Source of the DNA: Klebsormidium nitens
Taxonomy: Eukaryota; Streptophyta; Klebsormidiophyceae; Klebsormidiales; Klebsormidiaceae
NCBI GenBank assembly: GCA_000708835.1
Contig: DF237095.1
Coordinates: forward strand, 62,001 to 126,000
Direction of reading: 5' to 3'
Length of the DNA stretch: 64,000 nucleotides
The translations under genes and the position numbers were made by a program. Below, in pieces: positions 34,851-47,370 of this stretch; within the stretch, counting starts at the first letter, position 1, and each line of letters opens with the position of its first letter. The notes beneath the pieces are model-generated. The model was not told the DNA's origin. It saw only the letters and a program-made list of their open reading frames with translations, and did no database searches.

Positions 34851-37800
34851 ATGGCGGCCACTGAGAGAGACGCTCAGGACCCTCTAGAACCCCTCTCCAA
34901 ACCCTTTCTGGCTGAAGCATCTCCGATTGCTCTCTTTTCTGCTCTGGCACCCTGGCTCTCTGCGTCCGCGCCTCTTGATCTAGCTGGGGAGGACAATGCT
35001 GACCAAAGTGAAAGCCTCAAACTCCAGCAGAAAGGGCAGAAACTTTTGGTCAGCCAAATCCTGTGGCCAAAAAGTAAAGGAGACTTTGAGGAAAGCTTAT
35101 CTCTTAGTGGCGGAGTCGCACCACCACTATCTGCCTGCAAAGCTAAAGGTTTGACATTCTTGGCACTTTCCTTTGGGAGAAGGGCAGCTACTGCAGCACA
35201 GGGAATTCAGTCAGAAGTGGAAGGGTATGGGGGCGCCAATACAAGATGGGAGATGGAGGAAGAGCTGACGCCCCGCGAGGCGGCTGCGCTGATGTCATCT
35301 GTGCCTGATCGAGCTGGGCCTCAGGCACCGAAGCTCTTGCAAGCTCAGTGAGTCAGGACTTTCATGGTTGCAATTTGGATCTCTTGCAGGTTTTGTGACT
35401 TGGGTGTCTGTGTGTTGAGGGACTTTTTGCAAAAGATGGTTCTCTCTTTGAACCGCCTGAATTTGAGGTGTTGAGACTTTGCAAAAGCGTGCCCCAACGA
35501 TCGTGCATTCTGGGATTACACAGGCTTGCCATTTCTTGGGAACATTTCAAAGGTCCAGCATTGGTCCTTGAAAGGCTTCCCTGTTGGAATTCTCCAAGGC
35601 GCTGGTTAACTTGGGCTTGCATCGGGGTTTCTTTCCCGTCTCTGACTGCCCTCTTCGGATTGAAATGTCAACCGGGTATCAAAAACAACCTATGCAGATT
35701 AGCCTTAGCTAATGTTCCACAGTATTCTGTACCATGACCGCCCCTACATGTGTCTTGGTAACCTGGTCCGTTCTCCGAAAGCTGCTTCACATTTGAACTC
35801 TGCAATACACCTCACTAGATGGGCACTCTCTCTTTCCTCGTGCATGACTGCCCGTGCATATCCCGTTTCCAGGTTCTTCTTCCCACGACTGCTCCAGGGG
35901 TGCTTTTCTGCTCTGAACGCCCGATGGTCGGAACTGGTGCGAGAGCATCGGTCCAGCTACAGTGCCTGCGAGGCTGCTCTGACTGATGGGACCTTCGAGT
36001 TTGTGTCGCAAGTCGTGGTTAAGATGAGCCGGAGGGGCCAGGCAGGTCAGTGAGAACACTTTCTCATCCATTGATGCCTGCTGTTCGACCTGTGGTTCCA
36101 AACCAGATGATAACCAAAAGAGGTCGAAGAAGTTAGTTTATAAGTTGGGAGGGCAGTGTATATTCTCATGTTGGTGTTTTAACTGTGTTGATTCAGGGTG
36201 ATCGTTTTGGAGCTGCACGGCCAGAGTGATGAAAGACGCGGAACTTTAAAGTGAATAGACACTTGACTGCTAAGATGAAGAGTTGCAATTTTCAGATAGC
36301 GTCCCCTTGATGAGCTTCATTTGTGCGATGCAAGCATACAGTGGGCAGAGGACGGGCTGTGGGCAAAGGAAGTGCTGTACAATATCAAGGCAAGGGCTGT
36401 GGCTTACGTTTTCGCTCAGAGAAAAGAGAAGTTTGTTCAAGAAGCTCAAGGAAGTGTGAGGCTTCGGAAGCTTGCAACAGACGAAATACGAAGGTTAGGC
36501 CAGATGGCCAGCTGGCCTATGCACAACAGTGTTGTTTATCCACGAAACAGGCGCTTCAAACAGACTCCTCACAATCACCTTTGAACACAGTCTTCTTTTG
36601 TTTCTCAGATCGAGCTGCCAACAGCACCCTGCTCGCTTTCCTGCGCTCCACCCCGGCCCCCCCCAGAACCCCTGGCGAAATCCACCCCTCAGGAAGCGAC
36701 CCGTCCCGTTTCCTCGACGGCATGTGGCATGCCCTCGCTTCTCTCGTCTCAATCGACGCTGCCGCCACAGAAAGATGGACAGAGTCGCTCCTCCGAGCAG
36801 CAGACAAGGCCCGGTTAAACGACTCTGCGGCAGAGGGGCTCCTCTGGGCCCTGTTTGGGAGACTGCTGCACTCGAGCCCTTCTGTCCGACAGCTCTTCAC
36901 AGAGCGGTTACTGCTTCAGCGGGTCTTACCCCTCCGGTGCCTCCGGTGGTTAGTCCGGTTCATTATCGTCAACCCGCCTCCAAACCAAGAAGACGGGTCG
37001 GCTAGCAATATCTTGACGCCGAACCAGGAGCCAGGGAGAGTGCTGGGGCAAATTGCGCAGGTTTGGGGGGGTCCCGAGTGGGTGCGAAACGCCCCCCTGC
37101 AGCAGCAGAGCCACGTGAGTGCGGCGCTTGCTCTCGGGATTTCGGGCCTAACCAAGGAGGGTTTGGAGCAAACACCAGGTTTGCTGGGTTCTCTCCTCCA
37201 GGGGGTAAGCACCAGACTGGACAGCCCTATCTGGGACACCCGGGGGCTGGGGATGAGGGTCGCAACGGCGTTTTCCATGGTTCTGGATCCGCAAAACCCG
37301 CTCGTTTTCGACGAAGAGGTTAAAGTAACCGGGGAAGAGGACTGGAGCTGGCAGTCGTGGAACGCAAAACCTTCTAACCCGAAAAAGGCACTGGCGCAGC
37401 TCGAAAAAGAGGAGAAAGCCTGGGAACTAGAGGCGAGGAGTATCTTGCGCGGAGCGATTGGCGAGGAGAGAGAAGAGAACGAACGGAGCGGGAAAGCGGC
37501 GGAGCGCGATGGAGGAGCAACGGCCTCGATAAGCGGACGAGAGACTCTGTCCGGCACGGAACGGCCCCGGCTGATCATTGGCGACGACGCTGACACGCCC
37601 GATGACATCATTCTCCCGGGCGCATTTACACCGAAGTCCAAAACCTCCCCCTCCGACGCTTCCCCGAAGCGGCTCCTGATCGAGGAGCTCCCCGGGCCGC
37701 CGCCCGAGCACGAGCCCGACAGCGATGACGACAGCGTGACGTCACTCGAGCCGTACGACATGGAGGATGACGTGGCGGACCTGGACGGCGAGAAGGTGCC

Positions 37801-40800
37801 CACGCAGCTGAGGGAGTGCGCGGCGGCGCTCCGGAAAAAGGAGGACTGGGAGGGCGTGGAAAAGGCGCTGGCGGCGGCGGAGGGGCTCGTGCGGGCGGAC
37901 CCCGACGAGCTGGGTGACGTCAGCTTGGAGGTGAGGGTGACATCAGCGAGAAAAGTGGGACGATCGGACAATAGGGAGGTCCGTTGCATCTCGGGTAAAG
38001 GATGGTGTTGGCTGGTTTTTGCCCATTTCATTCTACATTCGGTTTAATCGCTGTCGATTGACAGGGGTAAAAGAACGATGATCGATATTGCGATGCGCCA
38101 CGGAAGTGAGGCGAATGAGACTGCTTCTCGAAGAAACACGGCCAGCCCTTTTCCAAAGTGATGAATCGATAAGACGAATCTGCAGATTCGTGCAAGTTTT
38201 GCAGTCGTCGGCAATGAGCGCGACGTCACATGATTGCCGAACGGGTTCAAAAGACTCTCTAGAGATGTTGCGACTGGGTCCGTCAACGAACTCTTAACCA
38301 GAATCAATTTGAGACTTACTTTGCACCACCTCCGACAATTCTTTCCTTAAACCCGGTCTAAACCCTTTTTTGCTCCCAGCTCGCGCGGGCACTGTTGCAC
38401 GTGAGGGTGTCGGAATTTTCCATAGACGGCGAAGAGGACCAGCATGAGGAGCGCCGCTACAAGGCCCTTGTGGCGCTTCTCGCGCACGCAACGGCGCCCG
38501 TCGTTGCATTCTTGACGAGCGAAGTGTTCTCGCCGCACCTAGACGTGCACCAGCGGCTGCTGATCCTGGACGTGCTGCAAGGTGCGAACCGCCTTCTTTA
38601 TCTGACGAAAAGATAAAGAAGGTCACTTCTTTACACTAAGGTCCGAAGAAAGGACACTTCTCTTGCCTGCTGCTTCTAGGAGACAGCATGGAGAAAGCAG
38701 AACAGAAGCGAAGAAAGAACAGGAGGTATTCAAAAGGAAGGACCAGTCGCAAGCGGGTGACGAGAAAGGAAAGAAACGGCAAGCCAAAAGAACATACAAA
38801 CCGTACATTGACGACAGAGAAAGCGAACGGGGATGATTGTGGGTTGACCGTGAGTCCTCTGCGTCCTCCCCATCCTCGATTCCCGCCTCTGAGTTTTCCC
38901 GGCAGAAGTAAACTGTTATTTGAGTACGGCGAAAGCGCGACGGCGTCCTTCAAGAAGGATTTGTTTTCCCTGCCATTCTCACCAGTCTAGTTTCCTCTTC
39001 CCAGGCGCCGCTCAGGAGCTTTCTGGGCTGCAATCCCGCACGGTAACCGCCCCCCAACCCCCCTCCATCGACCAAGCCCCCCCTCCTCCCCAAGCCCGCA
39101 ACCCAACCCCCTGGAAAGAGATCGACGCCCCGGGGGGGTCCGCCTGGTCTCACGCATTTGAACGGAACCTCCCCCTCCGGGCGGATCAAAAGCGGGTGGG
39201 GAAGAGCCGGTACTGGGGCAAAACTGACCGGGAAAAGATAACCCGGGTGGTTAAGAACCGGTTTGCGCCGGTGGCTGCGGCGTTCATGCTGCCGCTGATG
39301 AGGGACTTTGATAAGAGGTCGCACGGGGTGGACTGGCTGGGACGAGAATTTCTGGTACTCGGCAGGTGAGGGTTTAAGAAGCGGGCTAAGATGATGCTTG
39401 TTGGAGTGCTGCGTTTGACGTGGTGTCAGGTTTCGAAAGACGACTTTGGGATGTGTGATAATACATGGTTGGACGATGGGGATCATTTGGTCATACATTG
39501 CAAAGCTTTAAATCTTTTATTGACCTGAACACATCGTTTGGACAGCCTTTGTGGCAAATCAAATCGGTCTCATCTTCCGCTTACTTGATATGGCAGCGTA
39601 GAGTTTATCCTCCGGTTGGGATCCCCGCAGGTTGCTCTGTGACCGTATCACTCGTGAAACGCATGCCTTATGACATAACGAGGTGCTCGAACAGTCGGTT
39701 GAGGGTTGAGAATCCGTCCAAAGTGCGCTGCAAAGCGGCTTATCCTAAATTTCCTCCATCGTCTAGGCACGCTCATCAAGTGCTCTTTCAAATCCATCAA
39801 GGTACTCCTTGAAAGCTCGTTTAGTAAGACCACTAAATGTAAAGTCCTTAACCGCCTCATACCGTTTCTTTGTTTTGTGCGCCTCCTACAGAGGATCTCG
39901 AATGCTCGTCGAGTGCTCTCCTAGTCACCTAGTCCACCTATGGGTACAACTGAACGTCGTCTGACAGAACTTTCATCATCTAGTGAGTCAGGGACTCCCT
40001 CATTTCGAGACTATCTCGAATCTAATATTTCCGCCTCCCACAGGTTTCTCCATCTCCTCGGCACGCTCGTCGAGTGCTCCGCCCCCTCCATTGAGACGCA
40101 GCCGCTCGCGGCCGCGCTACTGGACCTGCTCCGCGCGCGCGCCGTGTCCGGACACGTGGAGCCGTACGTCCGGCGCCAGGCGCTCTTCGCGGCCGCGTCC
40201 GTCCTGATGACGCTAGCACCGGCCCAGGTAACGCACTTTCTCAACAGTAAGAAGGTTAACAGTTTGAGTTGAGGCCATTTGCCAGCCTGGAAGGAGTGGT
40301 TAATCAAGGGCTTAGGGGTCGATACAAGCGCGGAGAAGGTAAAGGTTTAGTTAGGGTGTCAGTGATTGGGGTACACGTGGGGTTGAAAGCGTACTAACTT
40401 GACGCTTATTATCACGTGAATCTGGGACCTACTGATGTATGCTTCGTCTAATTCTTGAGCCACAATTGCACTTCCTGACACTTGCTCTTGAGCGCATCAC
40501 GTTGCATCTACCATCTTCCGCCTTATCGAACAGTCAGAAGATACCTTCAGCAAGCACGGACGGTCAGATAGCGTCGTGCAGCCAATTGCTGCAGGAGTCA
40601 GATTCACCGTGAACCTCAGCACGAACAACCGGTCGAAGAGAAATGAGCTTCTGGGGGGACCGCTAGATTCACTTGAGGGCAGTTACGGGTAGGGTTGCAG
40701 AGCGCCTGTTTGTTCTGCTTAGAGCATCCGATTGCGGAATGCCCGGGCCTCCTCGTCTGACTGAAAGCTGCTCAAGCGGGAGTCAGAGGCGGGCGATGTT

Positions 40801-41695
40801 TAGACGGACAAGTAGACGGAAAGAATCTTCAAGTTTGTTCTTGATCTGCTTTCGTGCTTCGTACGTTTTCCAAAGCAGGATCAAAAACTCACGTGTAGAA
40901 GCATTTCTCACCGCAGGAAGTGGGAAAACCCCTAACCTGGTATTTTTCAGCGAACTGAAAAATACGATGGTCTTCATTGTTGCTAGTATGACCCGATGCT
41001 CTTTTCAGGTCATTGCGGCTCTGGTGGGCGACCATTCGCCGGCCGCTGATGGGCTGGATTGGGTCAGGGGATGGGCGGCCGAGGTCGCCGAGAACGACCC
41101 GGACGAGGCGTGCAGAGAGGTGAGTGGGGCTTTGACACGTGTCGCGCGCTCGATGTCGGGATAAAAACGCTGAAAATGCTCTTCTCGTGCGGTTAGCATT
41201 CTGCGTGAAAGGGCGAAGCATTTTTTTAACCTCATATAGGTAGTTATGCTTGCATTGCTGGATGCCCTTGAGGTTTCCACTTGGAAAGTAAAGCTCTCTG
41301 TTCTTTTCTAGATATTGCAGCTATCGTCCACCGACCGAGTCATTCTCATACCGCTGTGATAAGCATAACAAGGAACTCAAGAAACGTGCTTTTGGTTCAG
41401 TATGAAACACACGCCGACGTGCTTCAGAGGATGCCACCTTGATGGTCCCCTTGCCTCTACTGCGGCACGCTGCTGACGTTGCTCGGGCTCTGCTGACGTG
41501 CATCTCCGTGTATTCTGGCAGATGGGCGAAGCCTGTCTCCAACTGCAAAGCAACCTAGCGACGCGCGCCATGGAGCTCATACAAGCGGGCGCGCCGACTG
41601 CCGCGAATCCGGCGCTGCTTGCGTCGCTGTCGTCATCAACAAGTGGAGGGCCAACGGTGCTGACGCAAGGTCCTCGGGTACAGATGCTCGGATAA
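34851..41695 (+). CDS. TEL2: Telomere length regulation protein TEL2 homologue (TELO2)
   Basis: Exons: 34851-35347, 35873-36041 (GC donor) or 36045, about 36300-36493 (weak), 36609-37930, 38380-38581, 39005-39365, 40044-40227, 41009-41119 and 41522-41695. From 36609 onward all phases agree. The start ATG has a strong GCAGCCATGGCG context. Typical TEL2 blocks are visible: LLGSLLQGVSTRLDSP, GMRVATAFSMVLDPQNPL, YDMEDDVADLDGEKVPTQL, the Telomere_reg-2 region (LTSEVFSPHL, LDVLQGAAQELSG), NRFAPVAAAFMLPLMRDFD, RFLHLLGTLVECSAPS and AAEVAENDPDEACRE. TEL2 with TTI1 and TTI2 forms the TTT co-chaperone that stabilises PIKK kinases (ATM, ATR, TOR). The N-terminal third is poorly conserved and the exon 2-4 junctions are not settled. 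Confidence 0.9.
39750..39930 (+). repeat. Two decayed copies of the TEL2 exon 7 head and acceptor
   Basis: Exon 7 begins at 40044 with GTTTCTCCATCTCCTCGGC and continues ACGCTCGTCGAGTGCTCC. Copies start near 39750 (TTCCTCCATCGTCTAGGCAC, then GCTCATCAAGTGCTC) and at 39892 after CTCCTACAG (AGGATCTCGAATGCTCGTCG, then AGTGCTCT). Spacing is 142 and 152 bp. Neither continues to a donor. Confidence 0.78.
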
Positions 41696-42951
41696 GGGAG
41701 GGAGTTTGAATGAAGAAAGAAACAGGAGGAGAGGGATTCGGCAAGTGGCTTCGTCCCTGCTACTTAGGAAGTTGCAATCAGGAGGTGGAAAAGAAAGAGA
41801 CGTGGGGTGTGGGCAGACCGTATTGAACTGCAGTCGTTTCCTGTGACGTGGCTATGACACTGAGCTTTTTGCGCTTTTAACAACAGTCAATAGTGCCCTT
41901 GATCTGTGCAACTTACGGGCCTGGCTTCCCAAATCAGCTGAGTCGCGATGGGTGCGTCACCAAGGCACGGTGCCATCACTTGTGACTCTGCTTAATGGGA
42001 CACAAGTGATCGAAGGTTGCGTGCTACAAACTAGCACGCTGACGCAAATTGACGTTCACATGCCTAAGTTTGCAATGTTAACTGCTCAGTCATTGGTAGA
42101 AACGCAGCCTGTCCTGCACTGAGAAACTTGATTGCAACCGCAAGCTAGAGCTGCCGCTCCCACTCGATTGCATGTTTCGGCGGGCCTACGTGCAGCCTCG
42201 GGCCATGTCTGAAGATTCAAATAGAAAGTAGCTCATGGGGCCGATGCATAGTGTATCGAGATTGCCAGCGAGTATCGCGAGTCCGGTACCGCCAGCATCT
42301 ATGTCGACATACGCAGCGCAGTGATATGATCTTAGGCACTTCCACGTGAGACGAAGTGTAAAGATCGGCATCATCATGCCGGAATCTGACCAACACCAAG
42401 TTTGGCCATAAGCATTTCAATGTCAAGAAACCTTGAGTCGTACGTGATGGTATACGTCGGCAATCTTGCAGCACATGTGCAGCCTGATCATCGTTGCATG
42501 TCAGTGACAAGCAATGGAAGGACTTATTTAGTGCATCAGATTCTCTAGTTTTCACTATGCGCCGTGCCTCACCACCAACCTTATATAACCGTCTATTTCA
42601 TACACATACTTCTGTACAGAAAGTCGTAAGCATTCTCGAATATAGCGTCATGTGATCTGATCGATCTGCCACTATCAACACAAAGGGAACTTGCGTGCAC
42701 GTCCGATGCCACCACGGAACCCTATCGTTGGGCATCCAATGCTACCTATAGGAAGGTCTGACCTGTCTCTTTCACGGTACTGCAGCCGCTAGGACTCAGA
42801 AGGCATTGATGAGTGGCTCACATATGCCACGCTTCACACAAAATCAGTGCCCCCGCCGCGGTCGCCCCCGAATCCGCCCCACTTTTACCTCCCTGTTACC
42901 GCGCATTACCGCCCATAACGACCCGCGACTTGACCTCTGCGTCAATGGCGA
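41696..42951. other. Intergenic, convergent 3' ends of TEL2 and the kinase
   Basis: No gene, RNA or repeat was recognised. It contains the presumed 3' untranslated regions of both flanking genes. Confidence 0.5.
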
Positions 42952-45900
42952 CTATTTTCGTTTCGGCCCGAAGCATCCGCAGGTCGTCGTCGCCTCGTCA
43001 AACTCCTTCTTGACCGGCTTCTCCCCGCTACGCTGCATCTCCTCCAGCTGCAAAACGATCTCCGAGAAGATGGGCCGCTTCTTGGGGTCCACGTCCCAGC
43101 AGCTGCGCATCAGGTCGGCGAGCGCGGAGGGGCATGCTGACGTGATGTCCGGCCGAAGTTGCTGCAGAGTGATGTCAGCGTCAGAAGCAAATTAATGTTT
43201 TTGTTATGCACTCGTATGGAATAAGAGGTTCGGGTTTGCAGAAGTATATCTCGTCGGTCACACGTTCCGTTGCCTTCTCCGCTCAAACTCAAGCGGCTTC
43301 AATCGGCTGCGGAAAAGAAGCGGCCACCAGAATGATTTCCAAACGGTATGGTCTAGTCTTAAGGCTAAGCGGTGAAAAGTCGTCAAGCGACAAAAAGACG
43401 AGCAGCTTTCTAGGGACCCACCCTGACAATCGGCACTCACAGCAAGGGAGGATCACTTAGCGCAGATGAGATTGTGTGCGAAATGACGCCCTTAGCAACC
43501 ACTGGACCGTGTCTCGACGTGTCGCTTACACAGCTGAGCACCTCGTTTTGACGGATTGCTGTCGGCAGACGCGCTGCCATCCTGACGTGGATGTTACGCT
43601 TAGTCACGGCGACGCCAAGCGCAGAACAGGAGCAGACACAGGCTGGACGGAGGGCCGCGAACGACTATGACACTTTTTTATGAGCCACGACTGTTTGCTG
43701 GTGGCTTGTATCTTGCTTGCGGATCAAGATACCAACAAGGAACTAGAGCGGAGAGGGCGGCCCACCTGCTTGGTGATGGCGTACGTGAGCTGCTGAAAGT
43801 TCATGGCGGGGATGGGGCAGTCGCAGTAGAACATCTCCCAAAGGCAAATGCCAAAGGAGTACACGTCAGCCTTCTTGTCGTACGGCTTGCTCTCCATCAC
43901 CTGCAGATAGCAGGTGTGAATAAGGCCCAATATCAGCGCGGAAAACATGGTCAATGCCGTGTTTCAGATGTAGGCCGTCGAAAGCATCGGTCGATTTTCT
44001 GCCGCCAATGGATCTGACCGGAAGCACTACAACGAAGAGTTCCTGCCGAAAACGACGGCATCCCTGTCTCACGGCTTGCTATCGGTCGCTTACACCGGGT
44101 GTAGATTGAACCGTGATCTTAGTTGCGACCGGAAACACCCCTGGAGCGGCGGGTGTGAACAAGCCCCAGATCTCAACCTCAATCTATAAGCGCGGGTGTG
44201 AACGGGGCTGGGTCTCGACAGTTCTGAATCGACAGTCCCGCAGATAGTATGGGAGCTCTAGGGTATTTGGAATGGAAATAAATGTACTAACCCCTTAAAC
44301 CCTCTGCTGACTGGGCGCACCTTAGTGACGGCCCAATTGTCTAAACCAGCGGCTATAACCGTAAGCAAACCCACACAACGACGGCCCATCCAAGATTGCG
44401 GAAAATTTCCTGAGCAGCCACTACATGAAACGACTTGCCAATCATTAAGCAGCGGCTGAATGCAGAAACGAAGCCACATAACGGCCGACCTCAAGAAAGC
44501 CAGCATCTTAAAAACCCAAAAACTTGAAAAGGTCACTGGAGAAGGAGGACGCTCAAACCAACCCCAGTCGAGAACCAACCTTCGTTGAATCTTCGAAAGC
44601 AATCTCCTCATGCGATGAATCGAAGTTTTGGCAACACGGCTCCCGGACCCAACCTGCTACTGTCCCCTGACGAAACCTAACCCAAAAACGAACCCGGCAG
44701 AAAGTAGCGGCCTTGGACGCCGTCCCATCAATCAGCGTTCAGACCAGCGACCGTTCTCGACGTCTCACGTTTAATACTGCTTATACTAAAACCAGCAACT
44801 GCCTTCTCGAACTGAGACACAGCTAGCGTCGGACTTGATTTACTAATTCGATTTTGCGACCCACCTCTGGCGCCATCCAGCCAACCGAGCCGCACATTCC
44901 AGTCATCTCGGAGGGCGGACCCTGGAGCCGCGCGACGCCAAAGTCGGTGATCTTGACGTTGCTCTTGGCGTCCAGTAGCAGGTTCTCCGTTTTGAGGTCC
45001 CGATGCAGTGTGTCCTTACTGTGCAGATACTGCGGGGGGGAAACTGGTCTTACTAGGCAGCAGCACCAGCACTTTCTTGTTGAGACACAGCCAGGTCAAG
45101 ATAGGTCCGTGCTCGGAGGAGAGGTGCTGTTGAGTTGAGGTCAGGGCGGGGCGGAGCGCGTGAGTTTGTCCTCAGGCGTTAGTCCTCCCGGTTCTCGTTG
45201 TGTATCTCAATCTGGCTCAATCAATTGAATCGACACTCACCCCGGCAGCTGCCACATGACCGGAACTGTTTGTTACGGGTCGGGTAATCTTGTCTATACC
45301 TCAAATACAGCAAAGAATTCCCTATAGTGAATCGTGGATGCAGCGTGTCCTTGCGTTGCAATTACTGCAGTTTTTAATAAACCACAAGTTTATAGAGCGG
45401 CGGTGGACTGGACAACGTCACTGTGAGACTTCCAAGTAAATACTTTTTGCATTTCTTGGTGTCTATCAGCAGTTGAACTTTCCATTTTGTGATCCTGGTG
45501 CAACTCGTCATAAAATGCAACTACTCCCGGAAGTGCCAATGTTCCTGGAAACAGCGAATAGTGATTCCTGTCGTCCCGTCCTCACGAGCGGAAGCAAGCC
45601 AACAAGACGACTCCGAGCAACTCCTAGGATATGCATCGTCATCCACTGTTGCATGGTTTAACTAACCACCAGATGCTTAGGTACGTAGATCTTTCTGAAG
45701 AAAGACATCCTCCCTTCCGAGCGGCTCGAACATGCGACGCACCTCCATGCCTTTTGCGACCCCAATCGCCATGCTGAGGAACTTTTTGTACGGCAGCCGC
45801 TTCTGGTTCTTCTTGATCAAGCAGTCCTGGCAGCAAAGACGGGACAAGCTGTGACCGGTTTGTGAAGGTGGAACCCCAACGTTTTGTCTGACTAGATACG

Positions 45901-47370
45901 AGAGTGCGCAGACTCCGTTTCCCTCGACCTTAGTTAACGGAAGTAGGTCTGTAGACGCTAGAGGGCGTTCCAAGCTGCTCAAGCTGAGCATGTGAGGTCG
46001 ACTTGTCGACTTCCACAGGACAAGGTCTGACTCAGGATGGTACTGTACTGGACTCCTGCATCGGTGCTCAATCAAATCCACGAAGCTGAGTCTGCTCCAA
46101 AGCTACTGATTTCGAGGTGAGCAGCTACGAAAACGAGGGGACTTTTGCCTAGACCGCAGCAGTAACACAAGCGCAGACACAAAAGGGTTGAAACGACGAA
46201 ACCCGATATTCACTTCCTCCTTAATACCACAAATCCCTGAATGCATGGTAACTCATGTACCCATACCGGAAGAACGGTCGGCTGAATGATGAACCGATCG
46301 CCAATCTAACCCTTGTGGGTGTGAAAGAAGTTCTTTGTCGCAGCCTCCTCACCTTGACTGTTCCCCCTCCGACATACTCAACCACGACGCAGCAAACATT
46401 GGAGCTGAACTTAATGTTGCCCGGGACTGCGGACGCTAGCTTTGGGATGGCATGCTCAGACGCGCCCAGCGAGGCGCCCAGGAACTGCAAAATGAAAGGA
46501 TTTGAGCCATGAACAAGGGAACAAGCAGAACAAAAAGCTGTGTTATGACGATTTGTCAACGTACGCTGCATACTCGCGAGACTCTCTCGGTAGGGCGTGA
46601 GGTCTGCTTGATAGGATGAGAAGTGTCGAACAACAGCGGTGCCGAAAAATGCAGTCCATTGCATGCGGAATTTCAACGGTTATGCTCCGAGTAGGTCACG
46701 GCAAATCCCCAGTATTCAGATAGATTAAAACCAGAAATGGAATACTGTGTCAGCTTGTTACCACGACAGTGCTCCGAGTATGGCACAGCGAATCCGGTAT
46801 GTCACGGCGAATCCCATTATTGAGATGGATTGGAACACGACTAGCAATCTTGCGTCAGCTTCGAAGCGAAAGACCTCCGATTTGGCTCTTACCATATCAT
46901 CTTCAGAACTTTTTATCCAAACGACTGCCCCCTCTCACCTGTACAATGTTGACATGGTGCAAATCCTTCCACACCTCAACCTCCTGCGCAAACGCCTTGC
47001 GCAGCTGCGCCACCTGCTGCCGCGACGTGGTGTTGTCCCCCCAGTCTAGAACCTTGATTGCAACCTCCCGCCCCTTATACACGCCCTTATACACCGTCCC
47101 ATATGTCCCGCTCGCAATCACAGTGTTGCAGACCAAGTCATCTAGATCAATCTCCCAGGGGTGGTGTTCCGCCTCTATGGAGTGCCCCCCCTTCATGGAG
47201 CTATCCAACATTGCCATGTCTAGGAAGGACTCAATCCTGTTGACATCGGCGCTCATGAGCTTGCGCGCCTTGGTTGAGTACTTGTGGTCGCCCTTCCTAC
47301 GGATGTCATGGCTTAACTCGCCCTCCTTCTCCGCCCCAAAGGGCGGCTGCGTCTCTGCTGATGGCCCCAT
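42952..47370 (-). CDS. Raf-like (MAPKKK group C) protein kinase, CBC1/CBC2-like
   Basis: Six exons in transcript order: 47370-46939, 46484-46353, 45826-45743, 45029-44865, 43900-43766 and 43161-42952 (stop), all in phase 0, for 385 residues. The kinase domain starts after WEIDLDDLV. Visible motifs: glycine loop GTYGTVYKG (about 88-96), VAIK lysine 106, CCVVVEY hinge region, HRDLKTEN with Asp 227, DFG at about 245, APE, then DVYSFGICLWEMFYCDCP and SCWDVDPKKRP. The order and wording match plant group-C Raf-like kinases such as Arabidopsis CBC1 and CBC2, which act in blue-light and CO2 control of stomata; an alga has no stomata, so the local role is unknown. The start at 47370 (MGPSAE) is preferred; an in-frame ATG lies 66 bp upstream at 47436. 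A decayed copy of exon 4 lies in intron 3. Confidence 0.92.
45320..45364 (-). repeat. Decayed copy of the kinase catalytic-loop exon head
   Basis: On the minus strand, CTGCAG followed by TAATTGCAACGCAAGGACAC and GCTGCATCCACGA parallels the true exon 4 start (GCAG, TATCTGCACAGTAAGGACAC, ACTGCATCGGGA) at 45029. The distance is 335 bp, about twice the 160-170 bp period of other arrays. No middle copy is recognisable. It has no donor. Confidence 0.68.
46681..46865. repeat. Tandem repeat of about 100 bp in kinase intron 1
   Basis: A block with GCTCCGAGTA, GTCACGGC(A/G)AATCCC, a TATTCAGATAGATT-type stretch and TTGTGTCAGCTT-type ends recurs twice between 46681 and 46865, with a small extra partial copy in the middle. 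It shows no exon similarity. Confidence 0.5.

Noticed and set aside
36916-38031. Minus-strand Ser-rich frame of 371 residues
   Set aside because: Antisense to the large TEL2 exon; no independent evidence.
42806-43195. Plus-strand frame of 129 residues
   Set aside because: Antisense to the last kinase exon, which carries the conserved CWDVDPKKRP region.
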